Shown here: positions 11,167-22,996 of the stretch, in pieces
Layout of the letters: the number at the start of each line of letters is the position of its first letter
Numbering within the stretch: the first letter of the stretch is position 1
Origin: Panaeolus papilionaceus
Lineage: Eukaryota > Basidiomycota > Agaricomycetes > Agaricales
Reading direction: 5' to 3'
NCBI GenBank assembly: GCA_015501605.1
Contig: JADNRZ010000022.1
Location: forward strand, 372,001 to 436,000
Length of the DNA: 64,000 nucleotides
Position numbers and translations under genes: made by a program
Notes under the pieces: model-generated
What the model was told of the DNA's origin: nothing
Database searches by the model: none
The model's input: the letters and a program-made list of their open reading frames with translations, nothing else

Positions 11167-11962
11167 GATGGGCTGGCCGAAATACTAGGTGAAGAGGGAG
11201 AGGGGAATGAATGGAAGACGGCCGAAAGAACTGGACCAGCTCTGTCGCTCTGGTTTGCGTTTAAATGTTAAAAGAGTGACTAGGATCAAGGTCCAAAAAC
11301 GACAAAAAGACAGGTGGAACCTGCGTGGACAAGGTGAGGAAAGGGAAAGTCAATGGTGGGCAACGCATTATATATTGACGCTGTTAGACCCATCCTTGAG
11401 TTAAAAATACATCCATCAGAGGTCAGCGGTCTATTCATAGACTGGTGCTTAGATCCCCATTGTTGTTTCCAAGGGTCGTGCCGCTGAAATTTTGAATCGC
11501 AAATATAGCTTCATAGCAACAAAACGCAAGACGGTGTGAGCTTTCAGTGAGCTGCCTGCTGAAAAGACGATCCCAGGACGGCGCAGTCGGGCTCCATAGG
11601 CAAATTTTTTTCGAGCAATGAATTCTATTCCCCTAGAATGTAGTGTTTCACAGAGTCAAAAATATACCATGACCGATTCCTCGACGCCGTGGACAAGGTG
11701 AAGTTTAATGGAGCAAGAGGCAGGTTATATGCCCATCCAGGACGTGAAGCTCGTATTACACTCCTACTCGAGTCACCAGGCGTCGGAGCCCATGTAACGC
11801 TTTACAAAGACCTTTCTCCAAGTCTAGAGATGACGCTATTGTCCCCCTAAAAGCCAGGAGCAAAGCCTTTCAAAGCAATACGATCAACTAGGGTTCTGAT
11901 CGCCTGAAACGGCGAGAAGGATCAGCGTCTTTTCAAGAAGTCATGGTATGGAAGCCCACAAA
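11167..11962. other. Intergenic spacer
   Basis: 796 bases between the RlpA-like C start and the cyclin stop. No gene, RNA or repeat recognised. Confidence 0.4.
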
Positions 11963-12993
11963 TTAGCTAATACTTGGAGCATTGTCCTCCAACCATTTCC
12001 GGACCGCCTTCTTCGATACCATGCCCTGTACCCTCCTCGTATCTTCTGGGGTGCGTTTCCTATACAATCGCATGATATGCCCGCTGACACTGAGGACGTC
12101 CTCCCAATCTGCATCGAACAGTTCCCACCAGTTTGCTGGAAGGGGTATCCCGAGATGTCGGACTGTCAGAAAGATTGCAGCGCAAACAATTGTTGGAATT
12201 TGATAAACAGCGTAGACAGGTGTCTGGTGTCTACAAACCATTTTGAGCTAAGCCTTGAATGACTAAATCCAATAATAACGACGACTTACGCATCGTTTAA
12301 GTAACCCCACGCCTGCGTGCAGGCATCCTCGCGGCTTGTCAAATCAAGAACTTTGAGATAGTTAATGAGAGTTCCGTAAGGCAAGACGACATGCACATTG
12401 AATCCAAGACGCTTCAATATCTGCATTTCAGCCACCACCAGTGCATCTTTCAGATCGTAGAATGTGTTGCCGAAGTACGACATTGGGTAATAATGAAACT
12501 CCTGGTCGCTTTTGGAGCCATGCTGATGGGCAGCCCGCTGTAATAGCAAATCGTAGACGTTGATAAGGTCCCTCATCCGTAGTGGACATTCTTCGAGTTT
12601 TGAAGCGAGGTAGAGAGCTCCCATCCCAATATCCTGTCAAACCACAAGAACGACGGCACGCATGTAAGTAACTGCTCAATGAGTGCATTGCACCTGCCAA
12701 AAATGTGCCCACCCCGACGCCAAACTGCTTCATAGATGTGACAAACCAGAAGCGTTGGTATAAAATCTGTGCAGCAGCTACTGCCACCTGTTTTCTTGAG
12801 CCATATGATATATGCTGCAAGCCGTATCAGGCGTAAATTAGACGCACTGTTTGAGTAGGATGCCAGCTTGATGAATTAGTTTGCAGCCAAATGCACGCAG
12901 ATCCTCCTCCAAGTCCTCAGGAATACCATCTACTCGAGACGGTGATTTCTCTATTTGAGCGAGAGATGCCAACGGGTAAAGGTAAGGGGTCAT
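11963..12993 (-). CDS. Cyclin L-type cyclin
   Basis: Four exons: 12993-12848, 12794-12713, 12633-12290, 12230-11963 (279 aa). Contains a full two-fold cyclin box. Fold one: DGIPEDLEEDLRAFGCKLI, AGILLKQKQVAVAAAQIL, YQRFWF, GALYLASKLEECP, MRDLINVYDLL. Fold two: LKRLGFNVHVVLPYGTLINY, IVCAAIFLTVRHLGIPLP, WWELFDADWEDV. These blocks match cyclin L/K-type transcriptional cyclins, which pair with CDK11/12-like kinases in pre-mRNA processing and RNA polymerase II phosphorylation. It is short and lacks the C-terminal RS domain of animal cyclin L, as is usual in fungi. The first-intron acceptor was chosen because it restores the KQKQVAVAAA helix at family length. Confidence 0.88.
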
Positions 12994-13259
12994 ATTTGAG
13001 AGCAGAAAATTAGGAAAACCCTCTATGAGAGTGGAACATAAGTTGATGATCTTTTAGCACGACCCTGCCAGTGCACTCTTTGTAATTGTTTGCCGTGAAC
13101 CCCAAGCTTCGAAGCTCTCATTTTCTCTCTTTGTTCTCTCTCTCACAGCTTGAATACCGCCTCACCGTTCCAAATACTGATTTATTAAGATCCATGCCTA
13201 GTATAATCAAATCTTGCAAAAAAAGATGTCGCATTGGAGATATTCATTCCGATATTCAG

Positions 13260-13707
13260 TTACTTTGGAAGCGGTTTGCATTCCATGTATGTCCGTTCTG
13301 GGTCGATTGGTAGTGAGCAGAAAAATCCTTGATCCTGTTGTACAGGTAACCGGGATGAGTATAGACGTTTAGAGGTCATTCAATTAACCAGACGCCCAGA
13401 GACTCACCTGCATAGCCTTGAACATATCCGTTGAAGTCATTCGAAGCTACAAACATGTTCCTTCAGAATGGCCTTCCAACATATCTCCCTCTGACCCACC
13501 TTTAAACATTCTTCGCTATCTCTGTCTTTCCCTCGACATAGCTCAGACTCCTGGCTTCCTTGCTGGCTATCAAATGTGTAGTCTGAATTAGGGTCCTGCT
13601 GTAATATAACGCCGGTTTGAGCATTGTACATGGTTCTTTAAACTGATGCAACGACTCACTCGAACAAATTCTTTCAAGGCTTCTTTCTGTGGTTGAAGCG
13701 ACGGCAT
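13260..13707 (-). CDS. Tiny four-exon protein with two Cys pairs (unknown)
   Basis: Not recognised. Exons 13707-13660, 13598-13500, 13446-13408, 13334-13260 join in frame to 86 aa, with good GT/AG signals at every junction, which is hard to obtain by chance. Four cysteines occur as C-x9-C (CRGKDRDSEEC) and C-x12-C (CSLPIDPERTYMEC), separated by a helical stretch. This recalls small intermembrane-space proteins imported by the Mia40 pathway, although the second pair does not fit the strict twin CX9C spacing. No signal peptide or membrane segment. A tandem CAGCAG acceptor at exon 2 (13596-13601) may give a form with one Gln more or less. Confidence 0.55.
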
Positions 13708-14107
13708 TGCTGAGAGTACAAGATCAGGGGTTCGTAGTCGTAAAAAGTATTTGGGGAATTTGATGGGTGGACATCCTTCTCCTTTTTCAAGTCTGTTCTT
13801 GTCATGACGTCATAGGCTACTTTGTGCAAAGTCTTGGAGTTGTGGATCCAAGTTGTCAGGACACTCAGATTCCCAAAATACAAAACGTATATATGTTGAA
13901 ATGTTATGTACAAGTACAAAAGCGTGAAGCGAAAGCATCGCTGGATATAGGACTATCATCCACCCAAATTGCAGTCTTTCTATGTATATATGATACGATA
14001 CGGTTTGAATAGAAAATGGAATAAGTGAAGAATAAAATCAGATGTGGATTCAAAAAATTAAAAACGCTGCTGGGTTGAACAGGACTGGACAACAGAATTT
14101 TAATAAA
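13708..14107. other. Intergenic spacer
   Basis: 400 AT-rich bases between the small Cys-pair gene and PDX1. No gene seen. Confidence 0.4.
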
Positions 14108-15651
14108 TTATGAGCCGCGTTGGGCGAATTTTCCTCCTTTGAGTTCGGGGTCACTGGTAGTATATAATGAGCATCAACATTGCTTAATCCCATTAAACGA
14201 AATACTCACATGGTAAGACCGACCATTGCTGCGCCAATGTCCTCGGAGACCTAATAGAACTTCAGTATCGATTTGTGGGTGTCTAATGCCGACTATACTA
14301 ACCTCGGCTACAATTTTTGGGTTGTTGAAGTGGGTAACGGCTTGCACAATAGCACGCGCGCGCTTCGCTGGGTCTCCGGACTAATGAAACCGACCATCAG
14401 TATTCCGACTATTATAAACCGAGATATTTTTAACTCACATGGAAAATTCCAGATCCAACGAAAACTAATGGAATGTCTGGTTAATGCATGTACTCAAAAT
14501 TGACTGACGTTAACGCTCTTACCTCCGTCGCAGCCAAGCTGCATCATCAAGGCAGCATCAGCAGGAGTAGCGATGCCTCCAGCAGCAAAGTTAACAACAG
14601 GGAGACGCTTGAGTCTGGCGGTCTCCTTGACGAGGTGGAAGGGCGCTTGGATCTCCTTAGCGAAGACATAGAGCTCTTCATCCGACATAACGCTAGCCTT
14701 CTTGATTTGGCTCATGACAGCCCGCTGATGGCGAACGGCTTCGACAACATTACCCGTTCCAGCTTCGCCCTTAGTACGGATCATAGCAGCTCCTTCTGAA
14801 ATGCGTCGAAGAGCTTCGCCGAGATCACGAGCACCGCAGACGAAGGGGACTTTGTAGGCGTGCTTGTTGATGTGGTGTTCATCGTCAGCGGGTGTGAGGA
14901 CTTCGGACTCGTCGATGTAATCAACGCCGACAACTTGCAGAATCTAATGACCGTGTCATAATCGTAATATATAATCTTAAGTTCGTAGAACTCACCTGGG
15001 CCTCAACAAAGTGGCCAATTCGCACTTTTGCCATAACGGGGATAGTGACGGCGTTGATGATTTCTTTGATCATTTGAGGATCGCTCTGATGCGCTTTGAT
15101 AAGATAAAGGAAAGAAAGACTATCGAGAAGAATTCATACCATCCTGGCAACACCACCTGTGCTTGATCAGTATTTTGGGAACGTATCATCCAAAAAAACA
15201 AACACACCTTCAGCCCTGATATCCGCGGGAACTCTCTCCAGTGCCATAACAGCGCATGCACCTGCCTCTTCAGCAATACGAGCCTGCAGGACCACGCTTT
15301 AGAACATGAAACAAACGTTTACCAGAAAACATACCTGTTCGACATTCACAACGTCCATGATAACTCCTCCCTGCATTCATTTAGTAAACGAGGCCGCCTT
15401 GCACATTTAATGACGTACCTTCAGCATCTGAGCCAATCCTGACTTAACCTATTGTCCAGATTGTCATTAGCCGGCCGGTAATGAAAAAGCACAAAGGGTG
15501 AATGACTTACTCCAAAGGTGCCCAAGCTGTTGCTTCCTTGAGTCTGAGAAGGAGCACGCGCCGGTGCAGGGGTAGGTACAACGGCACTACCTGCGCCTTG
15601 TGGGATTGGAGTCTGCGCGGAAGGGGTGGCAATAGCTGCAGGCGTCGACAT
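14108..15651 (-). CDS. PDX1: Pyridoxal 5'-phosphate synthase, lyase subunit (PDX1/SNZ)
   Basis: Builds pyridoxal 5'-phosphate from ribose 5-phosphate, glyceraldehyde 3-phosphate and ammonia delivered by PDX2. Eleven exons: 15651-15511, 15448-15419, 15370-15335, 15283-15208, 15156-15140 (17 nt), 15085-14996, 14943-14523, 14464-14439, 14380-14303, 14250-14210, 14153-14108 (333 aa). After a Pro/Ala-rich N-terminus come [45 protein letters not shown] (active-site Lys), [40 protein letters not shown] (second catalytic Lys), [16 protein letters not shown] and [13 protein letters not shown]. All hallmark motifs are intact. No PDX2 partner is in the window. Confidence 0.97.
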
Positions 15652-16983
15652 TGTGGGCAGCGATGAGGTCAAACGACTAGAAACAAGAAAATTAACGTCG
15701 AAGAAAAAGTTCAAGTGGGAGATCTGATGGGCTAGATAAAATGTTTATATGTTTGGAGAGAAGAATATGACCAAGATCATGATGACTCCAGGACCAATCG
15801 ATAGTGTGAGTTTCATTCGATCCGCAACGGAGATCCGTAAACCTAACCCTAATTTCGAAATGCATACGCCATTTCGACCACATGCCTTGGTAAATCGCTG
15901 TAAACATAACCACCGTAATAAAATTTTCACCTGTGCATACCAAGAAATGGATGTTCGAAGTCATATTTTCGGTCTTGGGTGTCAATTTTATCGGAATTTT
16001 ATCCGATTGTACCTGAAAATACGCGGTGAAGAGTTAGCAGCAAGTCAGCCTTTCACACGAGAATGAATTGCTAGACATAAGAGTCAGAGATGGTGAATAG
16101 TGAAAATTTCAAAGCGGCCTCTCTATTTTCCGTATGTTCGATCTCAAGCCATTGTCATTGGGCATCAAGGACGAGAGGAAACACTTGGAAAACCTAAAAA
16201 AGGAAACAATTTCCCAAAATAGTCGGCATTAAGCATCGACAACAACTGTTCCTTGTTCCCCGGTGATCAAACCTGATCAAACCCATCATAAGGAAATTAG
16301 AATGGCGAAGGATCGCTTTCATTTGTCGTGTCATGGGCCAGCCCCCCTTTGCAGTACGGTGATATTGAAGCGCGCAATTTGCGCCACATTATCGGCCCTG
16401 TCCCGACATGGTTTGGAAGGTTGTTTGATTGGAAGCGCTGCCGCTTGGTTAGCTTTCATGGGATGAGATCCCGAGTTCCGAATGTAAGCTGACTGCGGAC
16501 GACCTCTGTCCTAACAACTATTCATGTCTAAAGGTTGTAGGATACCGGTGTAGTGGTCATCAATCCTTTTCTAACACAAACATCCTCATCGCTCAGTCCG
16601 TTGAACGCTTATCCCTCGTGCCATCTAAGGCTCCTGGTGCAACACATCAAGTCATGTTGATCGCACTGGCTGCCCCTATCGAAGATCGAAATAGGCGCTC
16701 GAATGTCCCGCGAACTAAAATCAGATCAAAGGCGTCACGTTCCCGAGGCGAAGGCGCTTCCTCGCGAGCTCCATCAAGTGCAGCTCGTATGTGCAAAGTA
16801 GATATCCTCATACCATCAGCATATATGGGCGTTGAATACCTGGACTCGACTTCTCTCATACCCGATTCTTATTTAACGTTCGCTTCGTACTGGGTCCCTA
16901 TGACACAAAACGCCTAAACACAATCCACTCTGCAACCCGTCTATTACATCCCATTTCTCACTCTTGTTCTCTTAGAATTATCT
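15652..16983. other. Long intergenic region, no confident gene
   Basis: 1.3 kb containing the PDX1 promoter. There is an open frame at 16618-16917 (+) and an overlapping one at 16647-16859 (-), neither with recognisable domains or convincing splice structure. I see no RNA gene. Confidence 0.35.
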
Positions 16984-17286
16984 GTGTGGAACGACTACTC
17001 CGCCCCAGATGCTCACGAGAAATTCCTCGAGGGTATCCCGAAGCACGAAAAAGATATCGAGCAGTTGCTTCAGATAGCCGTCGAGGAGAGCAGGGACCTG
17101 GCAGCGTTGGCAGATATCCGGCCCATGGACAGGCCTGATTGGAGACTAGGCGGCTTTGCAGATGTATATGAAATACGAAGGTGTATGGGAGGTATGTTAA
17201 ACAATGGCCCAACTCCACAACCGGATGGTTTACAGTTCTCAAATTACTTCGATGAAATGGTACAATTAAATTGGGTATCTCTGTAA
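16984..17286 (+). CDS. Possible coding remnant with kinase-like glycine loop
   Basis: An open frame of 100 codons preceded by a pyrimidine-rich CTCTTAG acceptor-like site at 16970-16976, so it could be a 3' exon. It carries a charged helical stretch (HEKDIEQLLQIAVEESRD) and then LGGFADVYEIRR, which resembles the ATP-binding glycine loop of fungal protein kinases (GGFxDVY). No kinase lobe follows; the frame ends 38 codons later. The start codon is not TTG/ATG-supported as a translation start, and no partner exon is clear. It may be a fragment of a dead kinase gene or chance. Confidence 0.2.
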   Translation: MWNDYSAPDAHEKFLEGIPKHEKDIEQLLQIAVEESRDLAALADIRPMDRPDWRLGGFADVYEIRRCMGGMLNNGPTPQPDGLQFSNYFDEMVQLNWVSL

Positions 17287-17421
17287 TAATTACAACGTTC
17301 AAGTATTCAAGAGACTACAAATTACAACAAAATATTTAGTAGCAGTCCGTCGTGTATAAAGCAAGTGAATTAACAAAATTAGGTCGTTTTTCTGACCAAT
17401 TAAGCAAGCCATGAAGCGCGC

Positions 17422-18907
17422 TTATACAGTCACCTGTGGCTCACCAACACGCGCATTATTCATGCCCATGCTGTTGTTGCCCATCACGCCATGGTTGTTC
17501 CCCATGTTTTGCATGTTATGGTGATTTCCCATCAGGTTGTTGCCAGTGTTGCCGTACTGCCCTTGATTTTCGTATGCGCCGTTATTCCCCATCCGAGACG
17601 TTGCAGGCCCAGTACCAGTCATACCACCAGTACCAGTCATACCACCAGCCATACCACCGGCACCACCCATACCGCCAGCACCAGTCATACCACCAGCGCC
17701 TCCCATGGAAGCAGAGAACCCGCTAACATCACCAGGAGCACCGAAATACTGGGGAGCACCCTCTGCCCATCCTCCTTCTCTAGTGAAAGGCAAGTCGCGA
17801 GGAGCAAAAGACTGGCCGACCTGGTATGGGAAGAACTGGGGAGCTCCTGCACCGAGATTCGCGGATCGGTGGAGCAGAGAGGTCGAGCGGGGGAGGAGAA
17901 TGTGGTTGAAGCGGAAGTCCCAGATGGCAGCGAACGTTTGACGGAATGCGACGAGTGCAGCTGCGCTACCGATGATGGCTCCGGCCAAGACGTCGTACCA
18001 GTTGTGATCTTCAAAGTCAAGTTAGAAATCGGACATCACCCAAAATTGTCATTGACTTACATTGGTCGATAGTCAGTGAACCAGAGATCAAAGTGGCGCC
18101 CAACAAAGGAGCGAAGAACAAGATCATTTTCCAATAGGCTGGGTTATGGGCGCTCATGACCTTGAGCTGTGCGTTGAAATAAAGCGCAAGGTACAAAAGA
18201 CCTGCCCAAGCAGCGGTCGAGTGTCCAGAGGGCATGGATTCCAAGGCATCGTTAATTTGCTTTGGGTCGCCCTGGCAGATGCTGCGGTCGTACATAAGCT
18301 TGGCAAAGCCTGTCCCCGAGGGCGCTGATTGCGCCTGCACGTTTGGCTGGCAAACGTCATAGAAATGTGGGCGGAGGCCTCCAATGAGCCACTTGATGAA
18401 GACTTGGAAAACAGCCGCAGTAATAAGACCTGATATCTCAGATGTCAATACACAATTCGAGGCAGATTGGAAGCAAGACTCACTCTTGAGAACACCAAGG
18501 GTGCTGGTCAGCCAATCGTCGATGCTTCTCCTCCTGATTTGGAACAAAGTGATAAAGATGAAGGGGACGAAGAAGGAGATGAGGGCAGATGCTACAATGG
18601 GAATGATTTGTCGACGCAGGGGGTATGCGAATTGAGGGTATACAACTTCGCCATCTTGGAAGTAAACAGGGAAGGAGCGGCTGGGTGCAGGTGCTAAAAA
18701 TGCAAAGGGTCAACGGGATTGAAAAAGTGGAGGGTGAAGAGAACACATACGAGCAAAGTAAATGCCTAAGCCCAAAGCACCCATGATGGCCATTGTAATT
18801 AGATCAATACCATGAAGCCTCAACCACGTCCCCAAGCGGAACCTTTCACCTCCGATATTCATCTTGTTGTGGCCCGCTGGGTTTTGGTTTGACTTGTGGA
18901 ATAACAT
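17422..18907 (-). CDS. PAP2-family lipid phosphate phosphatase (LPP/DPP1-like)
   Basis: Four exons: 18907-18751, 18693-18484, 18429-18061, 18008-17422 (440 aa). Integral membrane enzyme removing phosphate from phosphatidate, diacylglycerol pyrophosphate or similar lipids. Multiple hydrophobic segments are seen (DLITMAIMGALGLGIYF, ASALISFFVPFIFITLF, WAGLLYLALYF and others). Phosphatase motif C1 KWLIGGLRP and C2 MPSGHS are intact. Motif C3 reads SLTIDQYHNWYD, keeping the catalytic His and Asp at the canonical spacing, but the usual Arg after Ser is Leu. The last about 110 residues are a cytosolic low-complexity tail of Gly-Gly-Met and Asn/Met/His repeats. Substrate not predictable. Confidence 0.88.
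17615..17705 (-). repeat. GGM/TGTGGM coding repeat
   Basis: Imperfect 12- to 15-base units (accagtcataccacc and variants) encoding Gly-Gly-Met-Thr/Ala-Gly repeats in the C-terminal tail of the lipid phosphatase. Confidence 0.75.
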
Positions 18908-19163
18908 GGTTATCTTGCTCTTGACGGAAACCCACTTGCTTGTCCATTACACTTTGCATACCTGTCTCTTATACTCTAGACAAAGGTGGAGCAGCGTCAT
19001 TGACGTTCATGGTCATTAAGGGGCTCTGGAGTATGAAGGGTAGCATGTAATCTATAATTAGATCGTTGATGTCAGCAGTGGAACTTAGCACGTTGAGTCT
19101 CCCTCGGTGTCAATCATGAACAACATCGCATCAAAGCGATAAATTATAGTTTATACATGAAGC

Positions 19164-22100
19164 TCAGTATCTTTCAGCAAGTACTACAATGAAAATTAGA
19201 CCTGTATCCGAAAAAGGTTGATGTAGAAACGACTCACTCAAAGCAGTTAAGGACGTCCAGCCAGTGAAAGGGTGGCTGCATGGAAACATTTAGAAAAAAT
19301 CAAACCGGAGAAATGTCAATCGAACAAATACCTTCGTTTTCCCTCCCCACTGAGGGGATCATATTGTTCCCACACATATCCAGTGCGTTCGTATTCCTAT
19401 TATGACGTCAGAAGTCGACACATCGACAACACCAGAACCACACTGACCTTGACGACATTTTCTACGACATTCCTTCGCAGTTCCTTGTAGATTTGTTTGG
19501 CCTTCTCTTGATAAGGTCCTTCTTGTGCAGCATATGTCTGTGGGCATAGTTAGGGTGTACTGGAGCAAATACGGTAATTACACCACAAACCTTGTGTAAA
19601 GCGCGAAGCGCCAGGTAGTTCATCTGGATCCAAATAGGCCCTTTCCAGTAGTTTTCGCCTTGACCAAATTCGGGGTGGGAGGCAGACAGACTACGAATTC
19701 CATAGGGCGACCACAAATGCTCAGGATCATGGACAAGATCGAGAATGTGACCTAGATGCGGCGAAGATGCGGGCAAAAGTTCCAGAAGGAACGGGAACAG
19801 AGACAAGTAGCCTTTGTTACAGACGAATATCGATTCATCTAGAGAGAAATTATTTTTAGAAAAGTAGCACAAGGCAAGAAGAATGAAATAGCTACCTTCG
19901 TCATCGACGTTGAGATCGCAATACATGTTTTCTTCTTTGTTCCAATGAAGATCTGCACGACTACGTCAATACGAGCGTAAAAATATTTAAACGTTAAACT
20001 ACCTTCAATGTTATCAATAATGGCTTTCGCGTTCTGAATGTAGGTCATCTCATCATCCTTCTCGCCAATGAAGGAGGCGATATCACGCATAGTGCGAGAG
20101 AAAAATGCCATCCACGAGATAAGATCTAAGTGGAGTTCTCCGGCATGGGGACGTCCTCTAGGATAGTCGTCCATCCCGCTAGTTAGGACGTGTTGTTCAG
20201 TTCGTCCACGCCAGCGGTACGCCTCCGTCCTTGATCGCGCTTTTCTAGAATATTGCTTGATCTGTCCTCTTTGCGTCCTCCTGAACCATTCGTAGTGCCT
20301 CTTTAGTGGCCCGTAGATTTCCTTTAGGAAAGTATGGGCCAAGCTAGGGTCTTGCAAGTAACGGCTGTGAGCAGTGTCACGGTTAGCTGAGGCTTTAAGA
20401 GGCACTTGAGCAGCTCCCCCCATGCCGTAGTCCATGCCCAATTCTTGGTCTGAAGGACCTTCACCATTGGTGCCTTGTTTGAGACGTTCGATGAATGCGG
20501 TAACGGCCATGGTGAGAGTTGGTGGGTTGGCGTAATTGGGAACCTGCGTCTGGAATTCAGCAGGAACCTTGCTGCGCGCTTCCTCGCCCAGAATCTGCTC
20601 GCGGCCAACCCAACCGTTTTCGTCGATCAGGTTAATCCAATCCTTGAGAATTTCAAGACTAGAAGAATATTAACAACGGTTTAGCACAAAGAAATATGTC
20701 AAATTACCTGAAGTCGTTATCCCATTGGCCAATATGGAGAAGATGGAATCCTTCATCCCAGTAGAATCCTCGGGGGAAGAAACTTCTGCTAGGTGTCGCA
20801 GTCAGCAGGGCTTTTGGCTCCGTTAACCTGGCGCCCTTCTCCCCTTCTTCTACTTGTGCGTCTTCCTCTTCGTCCCATTCGTACGAGAACTTCTTATCGA
20901 CTATCGATGTTCCGTAGAAGTATCCTACACCGCCGACAAGGTTCGAAGTCACAGCCTTCGAGAATTCCTCCATACGCTTTTCGTCGGCTGCAGGGAAATC
21001 TGAGGGATATGGTAAAACCTCACGGAAGCGTTGTCCATACGAATCAACCAATGCTGCAATTCCTTGATCTATAACCTCGGCTGTGTTGTTCTGTTTGAGC
21101 AAAATGAAGGGATAAACCGCAAGAGGAGCACTGACGTGATAGTTTCTGATTGTTGCTTGCGCTGTCAAACAGAACATCAAATTGGAAAGGACCATCGAAT
21201 GACTTTTGGAAAGCGTAAAGGTTGCTTCCAGTATATACATCGTCGGGGAGCTGCAAAATAAAGGAAGGGTCCGGAATGCCCGTATTTGGGTCCTGGTATG
21301 GTGCAATAACCTCGTGGGCCTTATCAACGAGAGCCTTCATGATGATACCTAAGAAGAAGTTGAATTTTACGTTGGAACCGAAAGACGTTGTCATTACTGT
21401 TGGCTTGCCAAATGTCTCCTTGCTTCACTGGTCGGCCAATGTAGTGGGTTTTCCCAAGGCGGTCTTCGAACACTGAGGCAAGGGGTCCTGCGGTTACGGC
21501 GTTGTTATCAGGACCTGCATCGAGTATGTCAGGGATTTGTAGCCTGTCATAGTTGCGTTTACTGTACCGTCAACGATTTTGATAGCAAACTCGTCTAAGT
21601 CGGGTGTGGAACCTGAGAGTTTAATTCTTCCAGCCAGTCCCTTGAAGCCAGTGAGAAATGTCAAACTCAAAGAATAACAAGCAGATTATTACATTTTCGT
21701 CTTCAGGGGTATCCATATCCAGTTCTCCGAATCCCTCAAGACCAAAGTAGAAAATAGTCGAAATCCGCGATAATTTATCTATTATTCTGTCAACGCTGAG
21801 CGACATCGGTACACAGCATGTACAGACCTTTGTCGATGGGTTCTCCTTTAACACGAGCAGCCCAGCTGCCACCATAGTCACCGCCAGGTACCTTCAAAAA
21901 TTCGGTGGTGATTTTGACGTTGTTGAAGCCATCCTTCAAAACCTGAACACCGCCTTCCCGGACATCATACTCTGTCCAGGTATAACCGTCGAGGTTGTCG
22001 CCTTGGTCACAGGCATGTCGAGTTTCTACAGAATATTTCTGATAAGATTCCGGGTATAACGTGGAATTGAAAGTATCTGCGTACTTGAAACTGACTGGTA

Positions 22101-22265
22101 ATCCTGTGTACCAAACCACATAAGACCTGTCATCAAGGACTGGGGAATCCTTGGCCGAAGACCGAAATACAGGTTGGGTCTGTAAGCGCCCCAGAGAGTG
22201 TCATTGTTAGTTTGAGTGAGAACTGTTGGCGTTATTGCCAACAGCAATAACCAGGTGGATCTCAT
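19164..22265 (-). CDS. CWH41: Mannosyl-oligosaccharide glucosidase (glucosidase I, GH63)
   Basis: Removes the outermost alpha-1,2-glucose from Glc3Man9GlcNAc2 on new glycoproteins in the ER. Fourteen exons: 22265-22085, 22025-21828, 21778-21693, 21640-21568, 21514-21398, 21348-21136, 21080-20708, 20658-20003, 19952-19896, 19838-19591, 19537-19448, 19396-19332, 19275-19238, 19183-19164 (804 aa, near the usual family length). Signal peptide MRSTWLLLLAITPTVLTQ. Family blocks: GLMWFGTQDYQSVS, TRHACDQGDNLDGYTWTEYD, FYFGLEGFG, FFPRGFYWDEGFH, the catalytic-region SGMDDYPRG near residue 577, NYWKGPIWIQMNYLALRALH, TGYVWEQYDPLSGEG and the C-terminal HPFTGWTSL. All junction phases agree. Confidence 0.96.
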
Positions 22266-22996
22266 TGCAAACTTGAAGCTACAGGAGAACAACTTGGAAA
22301 TTGAAATGCCCAAATTGGTAACGCGACGAGAGCGACGTGGCGGAGATGACACACGTGAGGCCGTGTACAATTATTGATGCGGTGGTAGTAGCAATAGGGG
22401 TTAGACTCGGATCCTCTTTGACTCTGGCGCTCCATGAGCTTACAACTCCTCCAAAATGACTCTCAACCTCTACCACTATATGTAGCACTCAATATTGCCA
22501 TAGGTTGGACTAAGTTCAAAATAACAGCGCTTTCTTAAAATACACAATCTATGCATGGCATTCGTTGGAACTCGGAATGCTAGTTCAACCCGCAATGCAC
22601 ACTGTCATTATCTCAATCACACTGCATTGGTCCGCGATCGCTTCCGTTCAAAGAGCTAAGACCGATTCTGGACTATATGGTCAGCGGAGGTGAACTACAT
22701 TCACTTGGAAGAAGTCCGCTCACAACGGTCAGGATCACGGCAACTCACGTCTACAGTATGGCCCTTGGAAACATAGGATAGCTGCCTTCTATTTTTGACT
22801 GGGACTATGTAGTACTATTACATAGGTTTCTGGTAGAAATCAACCTCAGCTTTCTCTCATCCTCTGCGTTCTCGGCATCCCATCAGCACAGGACTTAGGA
22901 GGCTGTGTTACAGGCACCATCCATTACTCTACATAAGAACGCGACACACTCTCAAGCTTTCACAACTTTCATACACCCCCACACCAAACATTTCAG
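22266..22996. promoter_or_regulatory. Divergent promoter, glucosidase I / SPFH gene
   Basis: 731 bases between divergent start codons. A CACGTG core at 22352-22357 lies about 90 bases upstream of the glucosidase I ATG. No gene or RNA recognised. Confidence 0.45.

Noticed and set aside
21344..21400. A start codon or exon beginning MTTSFGSN in glucosidase I
   Set aside because: This frame lies inside a 49-nt intron; splicing it out joins GDIWQANS to IIMKALVDKA as expected for the family.
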